From positions 1-64,000 of the forward strand of contig JACKKE010000013.1 in assembly GCA_020637595.1 (NCBI GenBank): a stretch of 64,000 nt of DNA, given 5' to 3'. The position numbers and the translations under genes are program-made. The notes beneath the pieces were generated by a model. The model did not search any database, was not told the origin of the DNA, and was given only the letters and a program-made list of their open reading frames with translations. Source of the DNA: Rhodobacter sp. (GTDB lineage Bacteria > Pseudomonadota > Alphaproteobacteria > Rhodobacterales > Rhodobacteraceae). The number at the start of each line of letters is the position of its first letter. Position 1 is the first letter of the stretch. Below, piece by piece: positions 1 to 8,705 of this stretch.

Positions 1-231
1 CCCAGTCTCATGAACATCGTTGTCGCGCTGCAAAAGGACGTGGCGCTGCTGTCGGTCATCGGGGTGCGCGACGCGGTGCGCGAGGCCCAGATCTATACCG
101 CGACGACGTTCAACTATTCCTCGCTGGTGGTGGCGGCGCTGCTGTTTCTGCTGGCGACGATCCCGATGGCCCGGCTGGCCGACTGGATCACCCATCGCGA
201 CCGCCTGCGCCGCCTGCAGATCGCGGATTGA
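1..231 (+). CDS. Amino-acid ABC transporter permease, C-terminal part (cut by window start)
   Basis: The reading frame is open from base 1 and ends at a TGA at 229-231, so only about the last 76 residues are present. The visible part has a QKDVALLSVIGVRD-type segment and a final membrane helix (roughly VVAALLFLLATIPMARL) followed by a basic tail. This matches the end of polar amino-acid (His/Glu/Gln family) ABC permeases. The ATPase gene of the same transporter starts 4 bp downstream, which supports the call. The substrate cannot be read from this fragment. The ATG at base 10 is internal, not the start. Confidence 0.8.
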   Translation, partial: PSLMNIVVALQKDVALLSVIGVRDAVREAQIYTATTFNYSSLVVAALLFLLATIPMARLADWITHRDRLRRLQIAD

Positions 232-235
232 CCCC

Positions 236-973
236 ATGATCGAGATCCGCAACCTGACCAAGTATTTCGGCACCCATCTGGTTCTGGACCGGGTGGATCT
301 GACCATCGCCCGGCACGAGGTGGTCTGCCTGATCGGGGCCTCGGGGTCGGGCAAGTCCACCTTGCTGCGCTGCATCAACCGCCTGATCGAACCCGACTGG
401 GGCGAGATCCGGCTCGATGGCACGCCGATCACCGATCCGTCCTTTGGCAAGACCGGGCTTCAGCGCCGGGTCGGGATCGTGTTCCAAAGCTACAACCTGT
501 TTCCGCACATGCGCGTCATCGACAACATCACCCTGGCCCCGCGCAAGGCGCAGCGCGTGCCCCGCGCCCAGGCCGAGGCCCGGGCGATGGAGGTCCTGTC
601 ACTGCTGGGGATGGAACGGTTCGCGCGCGCCTATCCCGAGCAGCTGTCCGGCGGGCAGCAACAGCGGGTCGCGCTGGCGCGGGCGCTGGCGGGCGAACCC
701 GATGTGCTGTTGCTCGACGAGGTGACGGCGGCGCTGGATCCCGAACTGGTGGGCGAGGTGATGGATGCGATCCGCGGACTCAAGGCGCGGGGGCTGACGA
801 TGGTGATCGTCACGCATGAGATGGGCTTTGCCCGCGATCTGGCCGATCGCGTGTGCTTCCTGGACGGCGGCCGCATCATCGAGGAGGCCCCGCCGGCGCA
901 GTTGTTCGGATCGCCCGGCCATCCACGCACGCAGGCCTTCCTGCACCGATTGATCGAAGGTGGGCGCTTGTGA
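236..973 (+). CDS. Polar amino-acid ABC transporter ATP-binding protein
   Basis: A 245-residue cytoplasmic ATPase that would power the permease encoded just upstream. It shows Walker A GASGSGKST (about residues 35-43), the signature LSGGQQQR, Walker B LLLDEVTAALDP and the switch histidine in VTHEMGFA, in the usual order for GlnQ/HisP-type subunits. I chose the ATG at 236 because it lies 4 bp after the permease stop and gives the standard family N-terminus (MIEIRNLTKYFG). A longer in-frame extension upstream is a shadow of the permease gene. Its stop is followed closely by a monooxygenase gene, so it is probably co-transcribed with it. Confidence 0.93.
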   Translation: MIEIRNLTKYFGTHLVLDRVDLTIARHEVVCLIGASGSGKSTLLRCINRLIEPDWGEIRLDGTPITDPSFGKTGLQRRVGIVFQSYNLFPHMRVIDNITLAPRKAQRVPRAQAEARAMEVLSLLGMERFARAYPEQLSGGQQQRVALARALAGEPDVLLLDEVTAALDPELVGEVMDAIRGLKARGLTMVIVTHEMGFARDLADRVCFLDGGRIIEEAPPAQLFGSPGHPRTQAFLHRLIEGGRL

Positions 974-1026
974 CCGCGGCAACCAGGGAGGGCCCGAATT
1001 TGCGACAGAACGAGGAGGAACCGCCC

Positions 1027-2325
1027 GTGCAGGACCTGCCGATCGCGCTGATCGGCGCGGGGCCGATGGGGTTGGCCTGTGCCAAGGTCCTGGTCGAACA
1101 GGGGATCGCCTTTCAGGGGTTCGAGCTGCACGCGGACGTGGGCGGGCTTTGGGATATCTCGGGGCCCCGGTCGACCATGTATGAAAGCGCGCATCTGATC
1201 TCGTCGCGCACAAAGACCGAATTTCGGGATTTTCCGATGGACCCAGGCGTCGCGGATTATCCGTCGCATCGCGTGCTCAAGGCGTATTTCCACGCCTTTG
1301 CCGATCGGTTCGATCTGCGCCGCCATTATCGCTTCAATGCCGAGGTGCTGCGCTGCGAGCCGCTGGACGCCGGCGGGTGGCGCGTCACCTGGCGCGAGGG
1401 CGGGGCCGAACACGACGGGCTGTTTTCTGGCGTCATGATCGCGAACGGCACCCTCAGCGAGCCGAACATGCCCCGGTTCGAGGGGCGCTTTGACGGCGCG
1501 CTCATCCATTCGGCCCAATACCGCCACCCGGACCAGATGCGCGGCAAGCGCGTTCTGGTGATCGGGGGCGGGAACTCGGGCTGTGATATCGTGGTGGATG
1601 CGGTGCATCACGGCGAATGCGCGGATCTTTCGCTCAGACGGGGCTACCATTTCGTGCCGAAATACGTGTTCGGAAAGCCTGCCGACACGCTGGGTGGTCT
1701 GCCCCTGCCGATGTGGCTGAAGCGTCGTGTGGACGGCATGATCCTGCGCTGGTTCGCGGGCGATCCGCAGCGCGTCGGCTTTCCGCAGCCCGATCACAAG
1801 CTTTATGAAAGCCACCCGGTGGTGAATTCGCTGGCGATCTTCCACGCGGGGCACGGGGACATCCGCATCCGGCCCGACATCGCCCGGTTCGATGGCCGGA
1901 CCGTGCATTTCAAGGACGGCACCCAGGCGGATTACGATCTGGTCATCGCCGCCACCGGCTATCTGCTGCACTATCCGTTCATCGACCGCGACCTGCTGAA
2001 CTGGCAGGGCGCGGCGCCGCATCTGTTCCTGAACTGTCTGCACCCGACACGCGACGATCTGTTCGTGATGGGCATGGTCGAGGCGACGGGCCTGGGTTGG
2101 CAGGGCCGCCACGAGCAGGCCGAGATGGTGGCGCGCTACATCAGGGGACTGCGGCAGGGCAGCGCCGCGGCCCGCGCGATCCAGGCCGAAAAGGCCGGCG
2201 ACTTTGCGCGCGTCACCGGCGGCATGTCCTATGTCGATCTGCCGCGCATGGCCTATTACGTCGAACGCGGCGCCTATCGCGCCGCGGTGACGCAGCGCAT
2301 CAAGGCTTTGGGAGGGCAGGGATGA
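1027..2325 (+). CDS. Flavin-containing monooxygenase (FMO / class B type)
   Basis: A 432-residue FAD- and NADPH-dependent monooxygenase. Visible motifs are the FAD site GAGPMG (residues 10-15), the FMO fingerprint FxGxxxHxxxY (FDGALIHSAQY), the NADPH site GGGNSG and the late ATGY motif. The GTG at 1027 is taken as start because GAGGAGG sits 8 bp upstream; a GTG at 970 overlapping the previous stop would add 19 untypical residues. Downstream, the carrier gene overlaps by ATGA. FMOs of this kind oxygenate soft N or S atoms or act as Baeyer-Villiger enzymes; the substrate is unknown here, but linkage to amino-acid uptake suggests a small nitrogen or sulfur compound. Confidence 0.87.
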   Translation: MQDLPIALIGAGPMGLACAKVLVEQGIAFQGFELHADVGGLWDISGPRSTMYESAHLISSRTKTEFRDFPMDPGVADYPSHRVLKAYFHAFADRFDLRRHYRFNAEVLRCEPLDAGGWRVTWREGGAEHDGLFSGVMIANGTLSEPNMPRFEGRFDGALIHSAQYRHPDQMRGKRVLVIGGGNSGCDIVVDAVHHGECADLSLRRGYHFVPKYVFGKPADTLGGLPLPMWLKRRVDGMILRWFAGDPQRVGFPQPDHKLYESHPVVNSLAIFHAGHGDIRIRPDIARFDGRTVHFKDGTQADYDLVIAATGYLLHYPFIDRDLLNWQGAAPHLFLNCLHPTRDDLFVMGMVEATGLGWQGRHEQAEMVARYIRGLRQGSAAARAIQAEKAGDFARVTGGMSYVDLPRMAYYVERGAYRAAVTQRIKALGGQG

Positions 2326-3221
2326 CCGGCGATATCGACAGCGTGACGCTGAATTTCAGCCCCGGGTCGCTGCTGCTGCTGAATGCGATCCTGGCGGTGG
2401 TCATGTTCGCGATCGCGCTGGACCTCAAGCCCGACCACTTTCGCGCCCTTCTCCGCGCGCCAAAGCCGGTGATTGCCGGCTTTCTGTCCCAGTTCCTGGT
2501 GCTGCCGGCGGCAACCTATCTGCTGGTTCTGGCCGTGCAGCCGCGCCCGTCGATCGCGCTGGGCCTGATCCTGGTCGCCGCCTGTCCCGGCGGCAATATC
2601 AGCAACTTCCTGACCCATCGGGCCGGCGGCAACACCGCGCTTTCCGTCAGCCTGACGGCCATCGCCACCGTGGGCGCGTTGGCGCTGACGCCGCTCAACA
2701 TCGCGCTGTGGGGGGGGCTCTATGCGCCCACGCGCGCCATCTTGCAGGCAACGCGGATCGACCCGGTGCAGGTGGCGGTGACCGTGGCCTTCATGCTGGT
2801 GCTGCCGCTGCTGCTGGGGATGATGCTGAATGCCCGCGCGCCAGCCCTGGCCGCGCGTATCCGGCGACCGATGCAGGTCCTGTCGATGGTGATCTTCGTC
2901 GGTTTCATCGTCGCAGCCCTGGCGGCGAACTGGCAGTATTTCCTGGACCTTGCCGGGCTGGTCGCAGGCCTGGTCATCGCCCACAACACGCTGGCGCTGG
3001 GCCTCGGGTTTCTGGTTGCGCTGGCGTTTCGCGTCAGCGCCGCCGACCGACGGGCGATCACGATCGAGACGGGCATCCAGAACTCGGGCCTGGGGCTGAT
3101 CCTGATCTTTGCCTTTTTCGGCGGGCTGGGCGGCATGGCGGTGGTCGCGGCCTTCTGGGGCATGTGGCACGCGATTTCAGGGCTGGCCCTGGCGACGCTC
3201 TGGTCTCGGCGGCCCGCATGA
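2322..3221 (+). CDS. BASS-family (bile acid:sodium symporter-like) transporter
   Basis: A 299-residue integral membrane protein with about nine hydrophobic segments. The conserved stretch ACPGGNISNFLTHRAGGN is characteristic of the bile acid:Na+ symporter superfamily, and the later IETGIQNSGLG motif agrees. The ATG overlaps the monooxygenase stop (ATGA), and its own stop overlaps the next ATG in the same way, so translation is probably coupled. Family members move organic anions such as sulfonated or carboxylated small molecules with sodium; the substrate here is unknown. Confidence 0.87.
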   Translation: MTGDIDSVTLNFSPGSLLLLNAILAVVMFAIALDLKPDHFRALLRAPKPVIAGFLSQFLVLPAATYLLVLAVQPRPSIALGLILVAACPGGNISNFLTHRAGGNTALSVSLTAIATVGALALTPLNIALWGGLYAPTRAILQATRIDPVQVAVTVAFMLVLPLLLGMMLNARAPALAARIRRPMQVLSMVIFVGFIVAALAANWQYFLDLAGLVAGLVIAHNTLALGLGFLVALAFRVSAADRRAITIETGIQNSGLGLILIFAFFGGLGGMAVVAAFWGMWHAISGLALATLWSRRPA

Positions 3222-4126
3222 CCCGCATCCTGATCACCGGCGCCGGTGGCAATGTGGGGCGCGCGTTGCTGGCGGGGCTCATCGGGCACACGGTCCTCGC
3301 CTCCGACATCGCGCCCGGGTTCGAACGCTGCGATGTCACCGGCGACGACCCCGACCGCGTGATCGGCGACTTCCGCCCCGAGGTGGTGGTGCATCTCGCC
3401 TCGATCGTGACGCCGCCCAAGGGCTCGACTCGCGCGTTCGAATGGCGCGTGGATGTGCAGGGCACGCGCAATGTGCTGGATGCCTGTCTGCGCCATGGCG
3501 TGCGGCGGCTGGTCGTGACCTCGTCGGGCGCGGCCTATGGCTATCACGCCGACAATCCCGTGCCCCTGCGCGAAACCGATCCGCTGCGCGGCAACCCCGA
3601 GTTCGCCTATGCCGATCACAAGCGCCAGGTCGAGGAGATGCTGGCCACCGCCCGGGCCGATCATCCTGCGCTGGAGCAGGTGGTGCTGCGCGTCGGCACG
3701 GTGCTGGGCGAGGGGGTCGAAAACCAGATCACTGCGCTGTTTCGGCGCAAACGCCTGCTCAAGGTCGCGGGATCGGACAGCCCCTTCGTGTTCATCTGGA
3801 CCCAGGATCTGGCCGCGATCCTGGTCCGAGCGGCGGTTGACGGCCCGGCGGGGACCTACAACGTCGCCGGTGACGGGGCCCTGACGGTCGACGATCTGGC
3901 CGCGGCGATGGACAAACCGGTGCTGGCGCTGCCGGCCTGGCTGTTGCAGGCGGCGCTGGCGGTCGCGCGGCCCCTTCGGCTCAGCCGGTATGGGCCCGAG
4001 CAGGTGCGCTTCCTGCAATATCGCCCGGTCCTGGACAACAGCGCCTTGAAGACGACGTTCGGATTTACACCCGCGCTCACCTCGGCTCAGGTCTTTGACC
4101 TGTGGTGCCGCTGGGCCAACCCATGA
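3218..4126 (+). CDS. NAD-dependent epimerase/dehydratase family protein
   Basis: A 302-residue extended-SDR enzyme. It begins with the Rossmann motif GAGGNVG (residues 8-14), has SSGAAYG around the catalytic serine region and a YxxxK pair in FAYADHK. The C-terminal half is the substrate domain, with VFIWTQDLA and YNVAGDG typical of sugar-nucleotide or sterol-type epimerases. It is translationally coupled on both sides (ATGA overlaps). The exact substrate cannot be assigned; it may process the product of the neighbouring monooxygenase or SDR. Confidence 0.85.
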   Translation: MTRILITGAGGNVGRALLAGLIGHTVLASDIAPGFERCDVTGDDPDRVIGDFRPEVVVHLASIVTPPKGSTRAFEWRVDVQGTRNVLDACLRHGVRRLVVTSSGAAYGYHADNPVPLRETDPLRGNPEFAYADHKRQVEEMLATARADHPALEQVVLRVGTVLGEGVENQITALFRRKRLLKVAGSDSPFVFIWTQDLAAILVRAAVDGPAGTYNVAGDGALTVDDLAAAMDKPVLALPAWLLQAALAVARPLRLSRYGPEQVRFLQYRPVLDNSALKTTFGFTPALTSAQVFDLWCRWANP

Positions 4127-4888
4127 GAACCGCCGTCATCACCGGCGGAGGCGGCGGCCTGGGGCGCGCGCTGGCCCAGGGTTTGCAGGCGCGTGGCTGG
4201 TTCACCGCGCTGCTGGACCTGCCCGGGGGCTTCGACGGGTTGCAGGACGGCCCGCACTGCAGTCTTCACCCCTGCGATATCACCGATCCGGCGCAGGTGC
4301 GCGCCTGTGTGGCGGATCTGCGCGCCGCGCGCGCGACCATCGACCTGGCGGTCTACAATGCCGGCGTGACGCTGATCGCGCCCTTTGCCGGGATGGACCC
4401 CGCCGCCCATCGCCGCGCGTTCGAGGTCAACTATTGGGGGGCGGTGACCCTGGCGAGCGAACTTCTGCCCGATCTGCGCCGTGCGCGGGGGACTCATCTG
4501 GCGATCACCTCGGTCGCCGGGTTCGCACCGCTCAAGCATCGCACGGCCTATGCAGCCTCGAAACACGCGATGACGGGTTTCTTCACCTCGCTCAGGGCTG
4601 AGGAAGCGCCGCATGGCGTCCGCGTCACCCTGGCCGCGCCGTCCTTCGTCGCAACCAATCCGGGCGCGCGCTATGGGCCGACGGCATCGGCCGCCCGGGC
4701 GCCGCCCGCGACGGGATCGACGCGATGTCGCCCGACCGGGCGGCACAGGCGATCCTCAAGGGGTGGACCGCGGGCGCGATTTCATTCCCGTGGGTCGGGT
4801 CGCGGCGCTGAGCTGGTGGCTGAACCGCTCGGCGCCCAGGCTCTACGCGCGCATGATGGTCAGGAGTGTCGCGCGAGAAACCCCTTGA
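4123..4888 (+). pseudogene. Short-chain dehydrogenase/reductase, two frameshifts (likely sequence error)
   Basis: The N-terminus carries the NAD(P) motif GGGGGLG, the structural NAG and the active-site Ser...YAASK, all of a classical SDR. The frame breaks after ARYGPT (near 4675), continues in another frame as MSPDRAAQAILKGW, and breaks again near 4773 before ending ...ARMMVRSVARETP. Restoring one G to each GGG run (4675-4677 and 4772-4774) rebuilds a single protein of about 255 residues. Both changes look like homopolymer deletions rather than real decay. It is the last ATGA-coupled gene of the left-end operon. Confidence 0.75.
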
Positions 4889-4919
4889 CGCAGAACAGGT
4901 TGCGCCATTGGGATAAGGG

Positions 4920-5586
4920 ATGCGCCGGACCCTCGCCCTGCTGTTGCTTCTGTTGGCCGCCTGCGGCCGCCCCCTGACCCCGCACGAGGCCGATCTGGCC
5001 CAGCGGCTCTTTGGCGAGTCGCTGGACCCGGTGCCGGTGCGGCTGCATGACACATCGCTGGTGGGCCTGACGGAGCATCGCTTTGCCACGCGGCCCCGCA
5101 CCACCTGCCGCGAGCGCCTTGGCCCGCCCCCGACGGCGCCCTATGAAACCGGCCGCATCGCCGGTGTGGCGCTGGGCAACCACCTGCATATCCGCCCGGA
5201 CGTTTTCCGCCCCGATTTTGCCCGACGCGCCGATGGCGCGCTGCCACTGGCCGCGGCGATGTTCCTGGCGCATGAACTGACGCATGTGTGGCAATGGCAG
5301 AACCGCAGGCTGACGGGGTATTCGCCGTTGCGGGTGGGGCCGAACACCGCCCGGCGTGGATCCCTATCTGTTCGATCCGGCGACCAACGCCCATTTCCGG
5401 ACTATGGCTACGAGCAACAGGCCAGCCTGGTCGAGGAGTATGTCTGTTGCATGGCGCTGGATCCGGACGGAGCCTGCACCACACGCCTGCACACGCTTCT
5501 GTCGCAGGTCATGGAACCCCGGACCTGCCCGGGGACCGATCTCGCTGCCCTGGAACGGGGCCGAGACGCGCGGCATTTGCGGCTGA
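4920..5586 (+). pseudogene. Lipoprotein with HExxH motif, frameshifted
   Basis: The product starts with a lipoprotein signal peptide (hydrophobic LALLLLLLAACG, lipobox cysteine about residue 15). It contains HELTHVWQWQ, an HExxH zinc-metalloprotease-type motif. The frame is lost near 5345, runs in another frame as MDPYLFDPATNAHFRT and returns near 5402 at YGYEQQASLVEEYVCC; one missing C near 5402 explains the second shift. The true C-terminus is uncertain because the open frame otherwise runs into the 3' end of prs on the other strand. Proteolytic activity is not established; I recall similar Rhodobacterales proteins being labelled 'vgr-related'. Confidence 0.55.
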
Positions 5587-5606
5587 AACGCCGCCGGTCG
5601 CCGCGG

Positions 5607-6612
5607 TCAGCGCGAATAGAACCCTTCATAGATCGGCGTCAGCGTCTCCATGTCAAAGAGCGACGAGACCGACGTGCCGTTCCAGGTGTTCAGGATCGCC
5701 TGAGCGAACATCGGCGCGGTCGGCACGATGCGGATGTTGGGCGTGGCCTTGACCGCTTCGGTCGGCTCTATGGAATCGGTGATGACCAGGGTCTTCATGA
5801 CGGAATTCTTGATCCGCTCGACCGCCGGACCGGACAGGACGCCATGGGTGATGTAGCTGTGAACCTCGGTTGCGCCGGCGTCCATCAGAACCTCGGCCGC
5901 CTTGCACAGGGTGCCGGCCGTGTCGCAGATGTCATCGACGATGATGCAGGTCTTGCCCTTCACATCCCCGATCACGGTCATTTCGGCCACCTCGCCGGGT
6001 TTCTCGCGGCGCTTGTCGACGATCGACAGCGGCGCGTTGATGCGCTTGGCCAGTTCGCGCGCCCGCGCCACGCCGCCGACATCGGGCGAGACAACCATCA
6101 CGTCGCTGCGCCGGTCGCGGAACGTGTGCATCACGTCCAGCGCAAAGATCGGCGCGGCATACAGGTTGTCCACCGGAATGTCGAAGAACCCTGGATCTGG
6201 GTCGCATGCAGGTCCAGCGTCAGCACGCGGTCGATGCCGGCCTCGGTGATGAGATTGGCGACCAGCTTGGCCGAGATCGGCGTGCGGGCCTTGGTCCGGC
6301 GATCCTGGCGCGCATAGCCGAAATAGGGATCACCGCGGTGATGCGCGCCGCCGACGAGCGTTTCAGCGCGTCGGCGATGATCAGCAGTTCCATCAGGTTG
6401 TCATTCGCCGGGTTCGAGGTCGGCTGGATGATGAACATGTCCTCGCCGCGCACGTTCTCATAGACCTCGACAAAGATCTCCTGGTCATTGAACCGTTCGA
6501 CCCGCGCGTCCACCAGATTGACCTGCATCCCGCGATGCAGCGACATGCGGCGCGCGATGGCCTTGGCGAGCGGCTTGTTGGCATTGCCGGCGATGAGTTT
6601 CGGTTCGGTCAT
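5607..6612 (-). pseudogene. prs: Ribose-phosphate pyrophosphokinase, two frameshifts (likely sequence error)
   Basis: Makes PRPP from ribose-5-phosphate and ATP for nucleotide, His and Trp synthesis. The N-terminal piece has LIAGNANKPLAKAIARRM and NVRGEDMFIIQPT. The C-terminal piece has VVSPDVGG and the PRPP-binding loop IIVDDICDTAGT. Two single-base losses split it: at 6326-6328 the codons for PYFGYARQD become PISAMRA, and at 6189-6191 IQGFFDIP is broken. Restoring one base to each run gives about 335 residues, the family length. The start is the ATG at 6612 (MTEPKLIAGN); a longer in-frame start is less typical. prs is normally single copy and essential, so a real pseudogene is improbable. 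Confidence 0.9.
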
Positions 6613-6653
6613 GGCGCGTGTCTCGATGGCGATTGGGCTGGAGAGTCGGGATG

Positions 6654-6681
6654 TTGACACCGCTTATCACCCCGCTAGGGT
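6654..6681 (+). promoter_or_regulatory. Candidate sigma-70 promoter for the DsbA-family isomerase gene
   Basis: A TTGACA box (6654-6659) and a TAGGGT box (6676-6681) are separated by 16 bp and lie about 33 bp before the ATG at 6715, in the gap between divergent prs and the isomerase gene. The -35 match is perfect and the -10 is partial. The assignment rests on sequence only. Confidence 0.5.
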
Positions 6682-6714
6682 CTTGCAAACCCAGAGGTCC
6701 CGGAGACGCGCCGA

Positions 6715-7311
6715 ATGCGACAGATTGACTATTACTTCACCGTGGTCTCGCCCTGGACCTATCTGGCGGGCAATCGGCCGGTCGAGATCGCCGCGCGGCA
6801 CGGCGCCAGCCTGCGCTACAAGCCGGTCGATCCGGGCGCGCTGTTTGCCCGCACCGGCGGGCTGCCGTTGCCCCAGCGCCATGAAAGCCGGCAGGCCTAT
6901 CGGTTGCAGGAACTGCGCCGCCAGTCGGTCAAGGCGGGGATGCCCCTGACGCCGAAGCCCGCGTTCTTCCCGACCAATCCGGCGCCGGCCGCCTATGCGA
7001 TCATCGCCGCGCAAGAGGCCGGCGGCGGCGATCTGGGGGCGCTGGTGCAATCTCTCTGCGCGGCCTGCTGGGCCGAGGAGCGCAACGTCGCCGAGGACGA
7101 GGTCATCGCGGAGTGCCTGACCCGCGCCGGTTTTCCGGCCAGCCTGACCATGTCCGGCATGTTGATCGGCGCCGAAACCTATGGCCGCAACCTCGAGGAT
7201 GCGGTCGCGGCCGGTGTGTTCGGTTTCCCCTTCTTCGTGGTCGATGGCGAATGTTTCTGGGGTCAGGACCGGCTCGAGGATCTGGACCTGTTCCTGGCAG
7301 GCAAGCTTTGA
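6715..7311 (+). CDS. 2-hydroxychromene-2-carboxylate isomerase family protein (DsbA fold)
   Basis: A 198-residue kappa-class GST/DsbA-like protein. The N-terminus YYFTVVSPWTYLAG has serine-proline where thiol oxidoreductases have CxxC, as in the glutathione-dependent HCCA isomerases. The C-terminal GVFGFPFFVVDGECFWGQDRLEDL is a strong family signature. HCCA isomerase acts in naphthalene-type catabolism, but most Rhodobacterales homologs are not in such pathways, so the true substrate is open. A TTG-initiated hydrolase gene overlaps its stop. Confidence 0.85.
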   Translation: MRQIDYYFTVVSPWTYLAGNRPVEIAARHGASLRYKPVDPGALFARTGGLPLPQRHESRQAYRLQELRRQSVKAGMPLTPKPAFFPTNPAPAAYAIIAAQEAGGGDLGALVQSLCAACWAEERNVAEDEVIAECLTRAGFPASLTMSGMLIGAETYGRNLEDAVAAGVFGFPFFVVDGECFWGQDRLEDLDLFLAGKL

Positions 7312-8126
7312 TCGCGTTGCATGGCCAGCGGCTGGGCACCCCCGGTGCCCCGCCCGCTGTGCTGGCGCATTGTTTTCTGGGCAATGGCGGCAGCTGGCGG
7401 CGTCTGCTGGCGGCGATGGCGCCGCTTGATGCACTGTCGCTGGACCTGCCCGGTCACGGTGCCTCGCCCATGCCGGACAGCCCCGGGGATTTCCATGCGT
7501 TGACGGCGGATGCGATCACGGCGCAGGTCGCGCAGCCGTCCCTGCTGATCGGCCATTCCTTTGGTGCGGCCTCGATGCTGCGCCATGCCCTGCACCATCC
7601 GCAAACCGTGACGGGCCTCGTGCTGATCGAGCCGGTGTTCTTTGCCGCCGCGCGTGGCATGCCGGCCTATGATCCCTATCGCGAGAGCGAACGCGCGCTG
7701 CATGGCGCCGTGCGCGCCGGCGATCTCGAACATGCGGCGCGCGAGTTTCTGGCCCTGAACCCCGGTTCCCCCAGCTGGGAGTCGCTGCCTGCGCCGGTTC
7801 AGCGGCAGATGGCCGCGCAGATGCCTCTGGTGTCCGCGACCGAACCTGGGCTGTTCGGCGACAGTGGTGGTCTCTGCGCGCCGGGGGTGATGGAAGGGTT
7901 CGACCCGCCGGTCCTGTTGCTGGTCGGCAGCGGCACGACGCCGATTTTTCACGCCACGGTCAAGGCCTTGGCCCAGCGGCTTCCGCGTGCGGAGGTGGCG
8001 GTCATTCCGGGGGCAGGGCATATGGTGCCGATCAGCCACCCGACCGAGACCGCGCAGGTGATCGACGCCTGGATCCGGCGCACCGGCCAGCCGACGGCGG
8101 CGACGGAAAACCCCTGCGCCGGCTGA
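7308..8126 (+). CDS. Alpha/beta hydrolase
   Basis: About 272 residues with the alpha/beta-hydrolase fold: oxyanion region HCFLGNGGSW, nucleophile elbow GHSFGA and the late catalytic histidine in GAGHMVP. There is no ATG before the core fold. The TTG at 7308 overlapping the previous stop (TTGA) is the likely start, with the TTG at 7317 as the alternative. Coupling to the isomerase gene suggests a shared pathway, but the substrate is unknown. The stop lies inside the loop of a strong hairpin. Confidence 0.8.
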   Translation: MIALHGQRLGTPGAPPAVLAHCFLGNGGSWRRLLAAMAPLDALSLDLPGHGASPMPDSPGDFHALTADAITAQVAQPSLLIGHSFGAASMLRHALHHPQTVTGLVLIEPVFFAAARGMPAYDPYRESERALHGAVRAGDLEHAAREFLALNPGSPSWESLPAPVQRQMAAQMPLVSATEPGLFGDSGGLCAPGVMEGFDPPVLLLVGSGTTPIFHATVKALAQRLPRAEVAVIPGAGHMVPISHPTETAQVIDAWIRRTGQPTAATENPCAG

Positions 8127-8141
8127 CGCAGGGGTTTTCCG
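8104..8141. terminator. Strong bidirectional terminator hairpin
   Basis: A perfect 15-bp inverted repeat (arms 8104-8118 and 8127-8141, 8-nt loop) has A4 and T4 tracts inside the arms, so it can serve both strands. It separates the hydrolase gene from the convergent small gene at 8166-8492. The hydrolase TGA falls at 8124-8126, in the loop. Confidence 0.8.
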
Positions 8142-8165
8142 CATTCGGTGACGCGCAGGATCGGA

Positions 8166-8492
8166 TCAGGCCGCTTCGGCCTCGGCCTCGGCCGCAGCCA
8201 TGCGGCGTTCGCTTTCCTCGCGCGACAGCGCGACCGAGGTTCGCACCCCGGCAGCCACGAACTGCATGAGGCCCGAGACCACGCGCTCGTTCGGGTCGAT
8301 GCCGGCACAGCTCAGCACCTCGCGGCCATCGCGAGAACGCGCCCAGCGGGCGATCTGCTCGGGGCCGTTACCGTATTTCTTGTCGTCGGCAATTGCGTCG
8401 TCCAGTGCCGCCAACACGACCGCCGCAAACAGTTTGCGCGCGCGCTGGCCCTGCTCGTGATTGTACGCCGTGCCATCCACGGAGTCGAACAT
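8166..8492 (-). CDS. Conserved hypothetical protein (small Rhodobacterales family)
   Basis: A 108-residue soluble, largely helical protein with charged C-terminal alanine/glutamate repeats (AAAEAEAEAA). Its middle (IARWARSRDGREVLSCAGIDP) is very regular and familiar from Rhodobacterales genomes; I believe it is an uncharacterised DUF family (possibly DUF6280). It has no signal peptide or membrane segment. It is convergent with the hydrolase across a shared terminator and divergent from efp. No function can be assigned. Confidence 0.75.
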   Translation of the reverse strand: MFDSVDGTAYNHEQGQRARKLFAAVVLAALDDAIADDKKYGNGPEQIARWARSRDGREVLSCAGIDPNERVVSGLMQFVAAGVRTSVALSREESERRMAAAEAEAEAA

Positions 8493-8634
8493 ACTTACCG
8501 TCCTTATTCTTGCTCTTGCATTTCCGGGCGTTCGCCTCTTTAACGGTTTGGCGTGGCGATTCGCTACCGATCTATTGCATGTCTGTCATGCGCTGGGAGC
8601 ATGGCTGGGCTTGTGTGTCGCCTCTGGTCCTTGG

Positions 8635-8662
8635 CTTGCGCGGGGTGACCCTGCAGGATATA
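8635..8662 (+). promoter_or_regulatory. Candidate promoter for efp
   Basis: A CTTGCG box (8635-8640) and a GATATA box (8657-8662) are 16 bp apart, ending 43 bp before the efp ATG. CTTG at -35 is common in alphaproteobacterial promoters. The rest of the 213-bp gap between the divergent genes shows no other convincing signal. Confidence 0.4.
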
Positions 8663-8705
8663 GGCCTGCCCAAGGCGATCTCAACATTTTCTCAAGAGTT
8701 TTCTC

